Positions 1 to 7,630 are shown, counted from the stretch's first letter. The stretch is 8,068 nucleotides of DNA from Planctomycetota bacterium (GCA_021818565.1 JAKATV010000101.1:1-8068); one strand, 5' to 3'. The notes: generated from the letters alone by a model not told the origin. Program-made: numbers and translations.

Positions 1-1260
1 ATGCCGGATTTTCGCGACTATGCCGTGCGCGTACCCGCGCCAGGCCTGGGCGGCATCGGCGATACGCATGTTCTCGGGCCTTTTCTGCGCGATGTGGCCA
101 AGCTGAATCACAAGCCGCGGAATTTCCGTGTATTCGGTCCCGATGAGACGCTCTCAAACGGCTTGGGAGCGGTGTTCGGCGTGACCCATCGCCAATGGGA
201 AGCCCGGACCCTGGCCAACGATGAATTTCTCGCGCCGGCGGGCGGTGTGCTGGATTCCATGCTCAGCGAGCACCAGTGCCAGGGATGGCTGGAAGGATAC
301 CTTCTTACCGGGCGGCACGGCGTATTCAACTGCTACGAAGCCTTCATCCACATCGTCGATTCCATGTTCAATCAGCACGCCAAGTGGCTGGAAGTCACGC
401 GGGACTTGCCTTGGCGGCTGGACATCTCCTCGCTGAATTATCTGCTCTCCTCGCATGTGTGGCGCCAGGACCACAACGGTTTTACCCACCAGGATCCCGG
501 CTTTCTCGATCACGTGGTCAACAAAAAATCCGAGATCGTGCGGGTTTACCTGCCGCCGGACGCCAACTGTCTGCTTTCCGTCATGGATCACTGCCTGCGC
601 AGCCGGCAGTATGTCAATGTGATCGTGGCCGGAAAACACCCGGCGCCGCAGTGGTTGTCGGTAGAAGCCGCCGCCGTACATTGCGAGGAAGGTATCGGCA
701 TCTGGACATGGGCCAGCAATGACAAGGGCCTGGATCCGGATGTTGTGCTGGGCTGCGCCGGCGACGTGCCCACACTGGAGATTCTGGCCGCCGTTTCCAT
801 TCTGCGGCAGCAACTGCCCGATATCAAAATCCGTGTGATCAACGTCGTGGACCTGATGAAGCTCCAACCCGGCAGCGAGCATCCGCACGGGCTAAGCGAC
901 GCCGACTTCGATTCGCTTTTTACAAAAGACAAGCCCATCATCTTTGCTTTTCACGGCTACCCGTGGCTGATACACCGGCTGACCTATCGCCGCACCAATC
1001 ACCACAACCTGCACGTCCGCGGATACAAGGAAAAAGGAACCATCACCACGCCCTTCGACATGACCGTGCTCAATGACATGGACCGTTTTCACCTCGTGCA
1101 GGATGTGGTGGATCGCCTGCCGCACCTGGGCGCAAAAGCGGCCTATCTCAAGCAGATGGTGCGGGACAAACTCATCGAGCACAGGCGCTACATCGACCAG
1201 CACGGCCAGGACCTGCCCGAGGTTCGAAACTGGAAGTGGCCGGAAGCGAGGGTGAAATGA
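1..1260 (+). CDS. xfp: Phosphoketolase, C-terminal half (5' end outside window)
   Basis: Thiamine-diphosphate enzyme of the cytosol that splits xylulose-5-phosphate (and often fructose-6-phosphate) with phosphate into acetyl-phosphate plus glyceraldehyde-3-phosphate (or erythrose-4-phosphate). The 419 visible residues match the family's C-terminal half; full enzymes have roughly 790-820, so about 390 residues are missing and the ATG at base 1 is probably an internal methionine. Seen here: FRVFGPDET near residue 43, SEHQCQGWLEGYLLTGRHG (88-106) with E90, CYEAFIHIVDSMFNQHAKW (111-129), WRQDHNGFTHQDPGF with H158, N159 and H163, RVYLPPDAN, and GKHPAPQWL with K212. By recalled Bifidobacterium numbering these correspond to E479, Y501, H548, N549, H553 and K605 of the ThDP/substrate site, so the half seen looks intact. 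The usual partner, acetate kinase, is not downstream; its position relative to the 5' end cannot be seen. Family assignment is certain; X5P-only versus dual specificity is not decidable. Confidence 0.96.
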   Translation: MPDFRDYAVRVPAPGLGGIGDTHVLGPFLRDVAKLNHKPRNFRVFGPDETLSNGLGAVFGVTHRQWEARTLANDEFLAPAGGVLDSMLSEHQCQGWLEGYLLTGRHGVFNCYEAFIHIVDSMFNQHAKWLEVTRDLPWRLDISSLNYLLSSHVWRQDHNGFTHQDPGFLDHVVNKKSEIVRVYLPPDANCLLSVMDHCLRSRQYVNVIVAGKHPAPQWLSVEAAAVHCEEGIGIWTWASNDKGLDPDVVLGCAGDVPTLEILAAVSILRQQLPDIKIRVINVVDLMKLQPGSEHPHGLSDADFDSLFTKDKPIIFAFHGYPWLIHRLTYRRTNHHNLHVRGYKEKGTITTPFDMTVLNDMDRFHLVQDVVDRLPHLGAKAAYLKQMVRDKLIEHRRYIDQHGQDLPEVRNWKWPEARVK

Positions 1261-1352
1261 TTTCCCCGGAAGCCGACAAAGGTCTCTCGGCAAGGAACAC
1301 ATTGAAACCACGACCACCGTGCCGTCGCTCATCGCGCCGGGCAAGGTCTGCC

Positions 1353-1380
1353 GTCCCTGGATGGAAATCCATCCAGGGAC
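1353..1380. other. Perfect 13-bp inverted repeat (hairpin) upstream of the ATPase gene
   Basis: The arms GTCCCTGGATGGA and TCCATCCAGGGAC are exact reverse complements around an AA loop (or 12 bp around AAAT). The repeat lies in the 168-base gap between the phosphoketolase stop and the ATPase start, 48 bases before that start. Neither flank has a run of T in the right place (the + side continues ACCGCCCATAAG), so it is not a standard rho-independent terminator. It could cap the 3' end of the phosphoketolase transcript, attenuate read-through, stabilise a processed mRNA, or be an operator. The rest of the gap (1261-1352) shows no convincing gene or promoter. Confidence 0.7.
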
Positions 1381-1414
1381 ACCGCCCATAAGTCCGCCCG
1401 GGTTTTATAAATAC

Positions 1415-1419
1415 GGGGA
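1415..1419 (+). promoter_or_regulatory. Ribosome binding site of the proton ATPase
   Basis: GGGGA lies 9 bases before the ATG at 1429, in otherwise AT-rich sequence. It supports that ATG as the start; no other in-frame start lies near a better site. Confidence 0.65.
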
Positions 1420-1428
1420 ATACTATCT

Positions 1429-3771
1429 ATGAGCTTAACTTCCACACCGAATCTCGCCGCCATTCCCACAGTCGCCGCCGCCAAAGGGCTTTCCGCACAG
1501 GAGGCCGCCGAACGGCTGAAAAAGTTCGGCCCCAATTCCATCCCGGAACAAAAATCGCATCCCCTTCGCCGGTTTCTGTTAAAGTTCTGGGCGCCTGTTC
1601 CATGGATGCTCGAAGTCACGTTCGCCTTGGAAATTGCCATGGGCAAGCCGATGGAAGCCATCATTATCGCCTTGCTGCTGGTCGGCAATGCGGTTCTGGG
1701 ATTCGTGGAAGAAGGCAAGGCCCAGGCCGCTTTGGAAATTCTTCGTCACCGACTGGAAATTAACGCCCGCGTCATGCGTGATGGCAAATGGCTGCCAATA
1801 CCCGCCCGCGATTTGGTGCCCGGTGATTGTATTTATCTCCGCATGGGCGACATGGTTCCCGCTGATGCCCGGCTCGTCCAAGGGGATATACAAGTTGATC
1901 AGTCGGCGTTGACCGGAGAATCCGCGCCGGTTGAGCTTGCTACGGGGGGCGATGCCCGTTCCGGCTCGGTGGTTAAACGCGGCGAGGCCGCCGCGGAAGT
2001 CACCGCTACCGGTGCCAAAAGCATGTTTGGCAAAACTGCGGAACTGGTGCGCGGAGCCAAAACCGTCGGCCACATGGAACAGATTATTTTTTCCATCGTC
2101 AAATATCTTCTGATGATGGATGTCACACTGGTGGTTATCGTTTTGATATACGCCTTTTCCATGGGCATGGCCTGGTCCGTTATACTGCCTTTCGCCTTGA
2201 TCCTATTGGTGGCTTCCGTGCCAGTGGCGCTTCCGGCCACTTTTACGCTGGCACAAGCCACCGCTTCACTGGAAATGGCGGACAACAATGTGCTGGTGAC
2301 ACGCCTGTCAGCCATCCAGGAATTGTCGGGCATGCAGGAACTCTGTTGTGATAAAACCGGCACGCTAACGCTCAACGAACTGGCTCTGGAAAAAGTTCAA
2401 GGACTCAATGGTGCCGCCGAACCGGACGTTCTGGCGTTTGCCGCGCAGACGTGTGATGCCGGCACCCAGGATCCCATTGATATGGCCATTCTTAAAAAAT
2501 ATCAGGAGAATCCCGTTGCGGCATTCCATTGGAAGCGCTCCAAGTTAATCCCCTTTGATCCCTCCACCAAACGCGCCGAAGCCGAACTGGAGATGGATGG
2601 CAAAAAGGCCCGCGCGATGAAAGGCGCACCGGCCACATTGGTCGCCTTGTGCAAAAACGCCGGGGATAGCCTGAAACAGGCGGACGCTCTGGCGGCGCAG
2701 GGCAACCGCGTGATGGGCGTGGCCGCACAGACTGATGGTGAATTGAAAATGATCGGCTTGCTGTCCCTGCGCGATCCACCGCGTCCGGAATCGCACGATA
2801 CGATTGCCAAGCTTCAATCTTTGGGCATCCGCGTGCGAATGGTTACGGGGGACGGCCAAACCACTGCCCAGGCCATCTCCGCGCAACTGGGTATTGGAAG
2901 CAAGTCCGCGGATCGTTCCGCCATTGAAAAGGGGCAACTTGACGCTGATGTATTTGCCGGCGTTTTTCCGGAGGACAAAATTGCGCTGGTCCGCCAGCTT
3001 CAGAGCCGGCATATTATCACCGGAATGACCGGTGATGGCGTCAATGACGCCCCGGCGCTTAAGCAGGCGGAAGTCGGAATCGCCGTATCCAATGCCACCG
3101 ATGTCGCCCGCTCCGCCGCCAGCCTGGTGCTTACCAAACCGGGAATTTCTCACCTGACGGACTCGGTCAACATTGGCCGCAAGGTGTACCGGCGCATGCT
3201 TACGTACACCACCAATAAGGTCACCAAGACCATTCAGGTGGCATTGTTTCTGAGTCTGGGCTTGCTGATCACCGGTTCTCTTGTAACCACGCCCCGGTTG
3301 ATTTTGCTGTTGTTGTTCGCCAATGATTTTGTCACCATGTCCCTGGCCGGTGATCGCGTTACGCCTTCAAAGCATCCGGACCGCTGGAACATTCGCATCG
3401 TGATGGGGTCCTCCGCCGTGATAGCGGTCTCCTGGCTCTTATATTGCTTCGCGGTGTTCTATGTCGGCCGGCATTTCCTGAAGTTGCCGGCCACGCAAAC
3501 GCTGGTCTTTCTGGCCATGGTATTCAGCGGATTGGCCACGGTATATCTGGTGCGTGAAAGCCGCTCCTTCTGGAAATCCCGGCCGGGAACATTGCTGATC
3601 TGGGCCACCGCCGGAGATGTGGTGGTGGTATCCACAATGGCGGTCTTTGGAATTTTGATGGTGCCCGTACCCATCATGATGGTGCTGGGATTATTGGCCG
3701 CCACCCTCGCCATGATGTTCGTGTTGGATACCGTCAAAAAACCGCTAATGCGTCGCCTCGCCGGTATGTGA
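1429..3771 (+). CDS. Plasma-membrane type (type III) proton-pumping P-type ATPase
   Basis: Inner-membrane pump using ATP to export protons, 780 residues. An N-terminal cation-ATPase domain (about 10-60) leads into M1-M2. TGES of the actuator domain is at 162-165, the M4 motif PVALP at 265-269, DKTGTLTLN with phosphorylated D308, KGAP of the nucleotide domain at 398-401, and the hinge motif TGDGVNDAP at 534-542. The subfamily call rests on M6: LLFANDFVTMSLAGDRVTPS aligns with the plant/fungal pump segment ILNDGTIMTISKDRVKPS, placing D633 at the essential proton-binding Asp (D684 of plant AHA2). N87 in M2 matches the partner Asn (N106). The M5 Arg (AHA2 R655) is replaced by Gln in KTIQV. There is no long C-terminal autoinhibitory domain; the protein ends after the last membrane helices, as in archaeal and bacterial members. 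The start at 1429 has a good binding site. The ClC gene follows after 9 bases, probably one operon. Proton transport is inferred from motifs; another monovalent cation is less likely. Confidence 0.93.
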   Translation: MSLTSTPNLAAIPTVAAAKGLSAQEAAERLKKFGPNSIPEQKSHPLRRFLLKFWAPVPWMLEVTFALEIAMGKPMEAIIIALLLVGNAVLGFVEEGKAQAALEILRHRLEINARVMRDGKWLPIPARDLVPGDCIYLRMGDMVPADARLVQGDIQVDQSALTGESAPVELATGGDARSGSVVKRGEAAAEVTATGAKSMFGKTAELVRGAKTVGHMEQIIFSIVKYLLMMDVTLVVIVLIYAFSMGMAWSVILPFALILLVASVPVALPATFTLAQATASLEMADNNVLVTRLSAIQELSGMQELCCDKTGTLTLNELALEKVQGLNGAAEPDVLAFAAQTCDAGTQDPIDMAILKKYQENPVAAFHWKRSKLIPFDPSTKRAEAELEMDGKKARAMKGAPATLVALCKNAGDSLKQADALAAQGNRVMGVAAQTDGELKMIGLLSLRDPPRPESHDTIAKLQSLGIRVRMVTGDGQTTAQAISAQLGIGSKSADRSAIEKGQLDADVFAGVFPEDKIALVRQLQSRHIITGMTGDGVNDAPALKQAEVGIAVSNATDVARSAASLVLTKPGISHLTDSVNIGRKVYRRMLTYTTNKVTKTIQVALFLSLGLLITGSLVTTPRLILLLLFANDFVTMSLAGDRVTPSKHPDRWNIRIVMGSSAVIAVSWLLYCFAVFYVGRHFLKLPATQTLVFLAMVFSGLATVYLVRESRSFWKSRPGTLLIWATAGDVVVVSTMAVFGILMVPVPIMMVLGLLAATLAMMFVLDTVKKPLMRRLAGM

Positions 3772-3780
3772 GCAATATCC

Positions 3781-5472
3781 ATGAAAGCAATGCCATTCAT
3801 ACAGCCCAATGATTCGTCAGGTTACACGGCGCTGAATTTCTCTCCTCGATTCTGGCTGCTGGTCGTGATCACCGGTATTGGTGCCGGACTGGGGGCGTCT
3901 CTGCTGATGGCACTGCTGGCGGTGGTGCAGCATTGGTCTTATTCCTATAGTTCGGGTGATTTTCAGCATGCGGCTGAACTTGTATCTCCTTGGCGGCATG
4001 TATGGATTATGGCGGTCGCGGGCCTGCTGGCAACTGTTGTGATTTGGCTGCTGAAGCACTATTGGCCGGGAAAGGATAGTGACGCCCCCAAAGCCATCTG
4101 GTTCAGGTCCGGCCGCTTGCCCTTCATTCGCACTATTATCGACGCCGCACTATCTATGACCATCGTTGGCATGGGAGCCTCTCTCGGGCGGGAAGGGGCG
4201 CCCAAGCAAGTGGGCGCTGCTGTTGCCAGCGTACTTTCCGGTTGGGCTAAATTGGAACCAGCGGAAAGACGATTTTTAGTCGCGTGTGGAGCTGGTGCGG
4301 GTATGGGAGCTGTCTATAATGTGCCCCTCGGGGGTGCCCTGTTTGCGCTTGAAGTATTGCTTGGAACTCTGGCTTTGCCGCTGATTCTCCCCGCGCTTAC
4401 CGCCTCATTCGTGGCCACCGGAGTTTCCTGGTTGACGCTGCCTAACCATGCCACCTATCTGGTGCCCAATTACACTCTTACCGTCGGACAACTGGTCTGG
4501 GCGCTGGCCTTTGGCCCTCTTGCCGGTGTTGTCTCGGTATTATTTGTGCGTTTGATTATTTTGGCGGATGCCAAAAAACCGCAGCGCGGATGGACGCTGA
4601 TGATGCCGGTGCTCATGTTCACTCTTCTGGGTTGTTTTGCGATTCCATTTCCGCAGTTATTGGGCAACGGTAAGGATGTCACCCAATTGACTTTCACCAA
4701 TCAACTCAGCCTGCCCCTGCTACTGGCCATGATTTTTCTCAAACCATTGGCAACATCCGGTTGCCTGGGTAGCGGAGCGCCGGGCGGTCTTTTTACACCC
4801 AGCATCACCATCGGTGCCGTACTGGGTGGATTTTTCGGCCGTCTCTGGTCTTTTTTCTGGCCGGGTGCAACTCCGGGAAGTTATGCCGTCATTGGTGCCG
4901 GCGCGGTATTGGCCGCAACTACGCAAGCCCCTGTTTCCTCAATTGTTCTACTGCTTGAGCTTACGCATCATACGCTGGATATTTTCGTGCCCATTTTGGT
5001 CGCAGTGGCGGGTGCGGCGATAACGGCACGCTTGCTGGATCGGCGTTCGCTTTACTCCGGACCTATAAATACCATTCGCCCGGCCATAATAATGCCGTTC
5101 AAAAACATACAGATATCCTACAAAGCTCGCATCCATCAGAATATTGAGATCATTTCAATATCTACAAATTACCGGGCGATTATGGAGCGGTTTCTTGATT
5201 CCAATCATGCTCCGAAAATTCTGTATGTAATAGATGAAAAGGGCATTTTTGTCGGTCGTATTCTTCTTCCCGCCGTGATTGCTTGCCACCCATTGGCCCG
5301 TGTTCTGGATACCGGGGCGGCGGCTGATGTTGTAACACCCGTGAACTGCCTGCTTCCGCAAATGACCCAGGCCGATGTACAACGCCAATTGTATCGTGAG
5401 CCAACGGGAGAGGTGCCGGTTATCGACGCCCTTGGCGGCCACCTGCTTGGTGTGGTTCGGCGGAATCTATAG
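3781..5472 (+). CDS. ClC-family chloride channel or transporter with C-terminal CBS pair
   Basis: Integral membrane chloride protein, 563 residues: the ClC membrane domain to about 430, then two CBS domains (about 450-505 and 514-563, the second ending GEVPVIDALGGHLLGVVRR), which in this family can bind adenine nucleotides. Landmarks: DSDAP near 100 in place of the usual GSGIP, GREGAP with the gating glutamate E138, YNVPLGGALFALEV (V192 where E. coli ClC-ec1 has the internal proton glutamate E203), GSGAPGGLFTP with F338 of the anion site (330-340), and SLYSG with Y425 matching the central tyrosine Y445. E138, F338 and Y425 support chloride conduction; V192 is the residue found in true channels, so coupled H+/Cl- exchange is uncertain. 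The start is 9 bases after the ATPase stop without a clear ribosome site, suggesting translational coupling; the ATG at 3790 is an alternative. The likely role is charge compensation for the proton pump. No terminator follows: the stop is 25 bases from a converging transposase remnant. Confidence 0.93.
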   Translation: MKAMPFIQPNDSSGYTALNFSPRFWLLVVITGIGAGLGASLLMALLAVVQHWSYSYSSGDFQHAAELVSPWRHVWIMAVAGLLATVVIWLLKHYWPGKDSDAPKAIWFRSGRLPFIRTIIDAALSMTIVGMGASLGREGAPKQVGAAVASVLSGWAKLEPAERRFLVACGAGAGMGAVYNVPLGGALFALEVLLGTLALPLILPALTASFVATGVSWLTLPNHATYLVPNYTLTVGQLVWALAFGPLAGVVSVLFVRLIILADAKKPQRGWTLMMPVLMFTLLGCFAIPFPQLLGNGKDVTQLTFTNQLSLPLLLAMIFLKPLATSGCLGSGAPGGLFTPSITIGAVLGGFFGRLWSFFWPGATPGSYAVIGAGAVLAATTQAPVSSIVLLLELTHHTLDIFVPILVAVAGAAITARLLDRRSLYSGPINTIRPAIIMPFKNIQISYKARIHQNIEIISISTNYRAIMERFLDSNHAPKILYVIDEKGIFVGRILLPAVIACHPLARVLDTGAAADVVTPVNCLLPQMTQADVQRQLYREPTGEVPVIDALGGHLLGVVRRNL

Positions 5473-5497
5473 ATCGGATGAAACTACTACTACAACG

Positions 5498-6337
5498 CTA
5501 CGGAAGAGGCCAATTGCACATGCGTAGGTCTTTCAAAAACAGGCCGATCGCCCGCAACCGACGCAGGGTTCGCTTGCGGTGGCAGGTTCGGGCTTTGGCG
5601 GCGCGTTGTTGGGTGAGAAGCAACCGCTTCTGGATCGACTCGGCCAAAGCTCTCGAACAACGTCCGCCACGACGCCACAGGGGAGTCAGATTGGCCAGGG
5701 CGGTGCGGATTTGGCAGAGCGTCAATTCCGGATTTTTTTTCCCGATGTTGTTGGTGGAACTCGGCCAGGAACAGGTAACTCACGCACGTGAGGATCAGAT
5801 GGCGTTGGATCGACAGGTATCGGCGGACTTCAAAATGGTCCAGCCCCAGTTCGCCCTTGCCATCCTCGAACATGCGTTCGATCTTCCAGCGGGAAAAGGC
5901 CACCAGCAGCAGCGTTTCCACCGGCGTATCTTCCGGGGCATTGCTCAGGAAGTATTTAACTTCTTCGGAATTCAGGACGTTGATGGCCGCCAGCAGGTGA
6001 TGCGGTGCGGCGGGCAGGCCATTGGCATCCTGGAACCAGACCTGGAGGCGTTTGACCTTCCAGACCATCGGGCCCTTGGTTCCGTCTTTGACGCGGTAGT
6101 TCTGCCAATCTCCGCGGCGGAACAGCGGCGAATAGGTCGCGACGTGACGCACCTCCACCGTCGGGTTGTTCTGGGACTTCAAACGCGGCAGGTGGCGTGG
6201 ACGCCCCCCATGTCCCGGGAGATCGCGATACCGCACGTCTGGCCGCCGGGTCCAGACATGGAAGCTGGCCGGCACTTCGGCTACGTAGTTCTGCCCGAGC
6301 GCATCGAGTTCCCGCAGGAACGGCGGCTTGCCCGCTC
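5498..6337 (-). pseudogene. IS701/IS4-type DDE transposase remnant, N-terminus lost and frameshifted
   Basis: About 275 codons of the C-terminal part of a transposase. Reading starts near GKPPFLRELDALGQNYVAEVP (about 6332 downward) and includes the catalytic-glutamate region, RWKIERMFEDGKGELGLDHF, then RHLILTCVSYLFLAEFHQQ. Intact members have roughly 400-450 residues, so the N-terminal ~150 or more residues with the first two catalytic aspartates are gone and the remnant cannot be active. At eight A (5733-5740 on the + strand as T) the frame changes by -1: after HREKK the homologous tail resumes as NPELTLCQIRTALANL, then a basic stretch (HRKRTLRRLRAIG) to the TAG at 5498-5500. The unshifted frame runs on as nonsense to 5490. 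The upstream edge is set by where similarity to the lyase gene takes over; the breakpoint is uncertain by about 10 bases. One terminal repeat should lie in 5473-5497, but with the other end lost it cannot be identified. IS701 versus a related DDE_5 group is a recalled-motif judgement. Confidence 0.8.
5733..5740 (-). other. Run of eight A where the transposase changes frame
   Basis: On the - strand GAAAAAAAATCC encodes E-K-K; a -1 slip gives E-K-K-N-P-E-L, rejoining the conserved tail. It could be an indel in a decaying gene, a homopolymer sequencing error, or a slippage site. No strong stem-loop is visible just downstream, which argues mildly against a programmed ribosomal frameshift. Confidence 0.6.
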
Positions 6338-7335
6338 GCGTCCGAGCCGAGACCGACGAAATTTCCATTGCAGGCTCCGTGCGGACTCTGTGCGAAGTGA
6401 TAGCCGATGTTGTATCCCAGCACAAAGGTGTTGAATACATATTCCCAGTCGCTGCGGGCGATGCGAATGCCCGTGCCATGTTGATTGACCCATTTCCACA
6501 GCCGCGAGTTTCCATTCGCCCAGAAGGGCCAGAAATGGATATTTTCAATCCGGCCGATGTCATAACACTGATCGACATAAATGCCCGTAAGCAGCGGCTG
6601 GCCATAGACGCGGGCGATATAATGCCGCCCCGCCAGCACCAGATGCATCCCCTGGTATGGATTGGTCAGGGCCACGTCCAACACCGCGAGGTTGTCTCCC
6701 GTAGCGTGTTGGATGGTCCACGGGTAGGGCGCAGGCGCCGCGGCTTGCACGTCCTGCTCGGGATAATAAATTCCCAGACCGCGAATGGTGACATTATCGC
6801 CATTGCTGGTCAGAAAGGGATGGCCGTCCGGTTTGCCCCGGCCTTCGGTAGGCCAGAGAACGGTTCCGGAATTGCGGACAAAAGCCGGCGGCGCGTGGAA
6901 CACGCCCTGGAGCGTGGTTTGCGCGGGCAGGGTGAGGTGGCCTTTGAAAAGGTAGCGGCCCGCCGGAACGGCCGCGATGCCGCCGCCCCGCGCATGAACA
7001 TGGTCCAGCGCTTTTTGGAACGCGGCGGTATTGTCCTTTCGACCATTGCCGAGGGCGCCAAAATCACAGACGTTGACGGCAAGACTGCCGGAAGCATGGG
7101 GGGCGGGTTCCGCGACCGCGGGTCTGGCGATGGCGGCGCCGCTACCGGCAGCCGCGGCGACCAAACCCGCCAGGGCCGCGCCGCCCAGAAAACGGCGCCG
7201 GCCCAGAATTCGTTCCGAATCGGGACGGATCAACTCCGGCAGACTTGCCGGCCTGCTGGTATTGGGGATTTCTTCCAACATAACGACGTTCTCCATATAA
7301 ATTTGACCCCGCGGGACATCGGTATTTGATGTCAT
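6338..7335 (-). pseudogene. Tat-exported pectate-lyase-3/GH55-like beta-helix protein, 3' half lost
   Basis: About 332 native codons remain. Residues 45-52 read GRRRFLGG, a twin-arginine motif, followed by the alanine/glycine-rich hydrophobic stretch AALAGLVAAAAGSGAAIA and likely cleavage near 70-75. The preceding n-region is long (44 residues from the ATG at 7335); ATG codons at M14 and M19 are possible later starts, each with a GGAG- or GGGG-like site ahead. Residues 87-105 (VNVCDFGALGNGRKDNTAA) are the N-terminal signature of right-handed beta-helix enzymes (pectate lyase 3/GH55 superfamily), followed by GGGIAAVPAGRYLF, repeated short beta-turn segments and GACNGNFVGLGSDA. Shortly after, the frame enters transposase DNA; it stays open by chance for about 127 more codons to 5956, giving a 459-codon chimera. 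The protein would have been a periplasmic or secreted polysaccharide-active enzyme; substrate and catalytic residues cannot be named from this part. Loss of the C-terminal coils of the helix should abolish folding. Confidence 0.78.
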
Positions 7336-7535
7336 GTTTGGGTACTCTCACGGGTAGTATGGGCGAGCCGGAAAAAAACAAGCAACAAAATTATCCTGGG
7401 TCCCGTTGTCCCGAAAAATTTTTCTCTATTGATTTCGCGTAACCGTTCACGAACAAATTTGTGTATCGCCGCACCGGAGTCATGCCGGATCAAGAAAAAT
7501 GAGAAGGGCAGCAACCCCATCCCCGCATGTTGCGT
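7336..7535 (-). other. Non-coding leader ahead of the lyase gene
   Basis: About 200 bases between the terminator and the lyase start, with no credible gene. It is more AT-rich than the flanks and contains a perfect 12-base palindrome GAAAAATTTTTC at 7413-7424. The only long open frame (- strand, 7332-7589) reads through the terminator hairpin and has no recognisable domain, so I do not call it. Confidence 0.5.
7356..7385 (-). promoter_or_regulatory. Weak sigma-70-like promoter candidate for the lyase gene
   Basis: On the - strand TTGCTT (7380-7385) and CATACT (7356-7361) are separated by 18 bases, just upstream of the lyase start. Each box matches only about four of six consensus bases, and the leader would be very short (about 10-15 bases), so this is a tentative call. 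Confidence 0.2.
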
Positions 7536-7571
7536 AAAAAGAAAAAAGCCGGGGGTTCGCAAACCCCCGGC
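7536..7571 (-). terminator. Rho-independent terminator of the basic secreted-protein gene
   Basis: A perfect 10-bp stem (GCCGGGGGTT and AACCCCCGGC around a CGCA loop on the + strand, 7548-7571) is followed on the - strand by TTTTTTCTTTTT. The + side has no T-run, so it acts on leftward transcription. It lies about 60 bases past the stop of the gene at 7631 and separates that gene's transcript from the lyase gene. Confidence 0.92.
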
Positions 7572-7630
7572 TGACGGATACCACATCAATACCCTCTTTC
7601 TCCATTTTCCCTTCTGGAAAAAGACGTGGA

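Noticed and set aside
1406..1411. TATAAA as a -10 box for the ATPase gene
   Set aside because: No -35 box lies at the right distance, and a start about 7-10 bases downstream would remove the ribosome binding site at 1415-1419.
1257..1432. Short open frames in the phosphoketolase-ATPase gap: 44 codons from the ATG overlapping the phosphoketolase stop, and another frame closing with ATGA on the ATPase start
   Set aside because: Both are Arg- or Pro-rich, match no family I know, include the hairpin, and are short enough to be chance in GC-rich DNA.
1..5472. A phosphoketolase-ATPase-ClC three-gene functional system
   Set aside because: The hairpin and 168-base gap separate phosphoketolase from the ion-transport pair, and no known pathway links them; I keep only the ATPase-ClC pair as a supported unit.
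5473..5497. Terminal inverted repeat or target duplication of the insertion sequence
   Set aside because: Only one end of the element remains, so no partner repeat can be compared; any call would be a guess.
5478..6434. A 318-codon + strand open frame opposite the transposase remnant
   Set aside because: It is antisense to recognisable transposase sequence, Arg/Gln-rich with no domain, and is explained as a shadow of a GC-rich coding strand.
6328..7329. A 333-codon + strand open frame opposite the lyase gene
   Set aside because: The - strand carries a clear Tat signal and beta-helix signature over the same bases; the + frame has neither domains nor a start signal.
7332..7589. An 85-codon - strand open frame between the terminator and the lyase start
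   Set aside because: It reads through the terminator hairpin and T-tract, has no recognisable domain and no convincing ribosome site.
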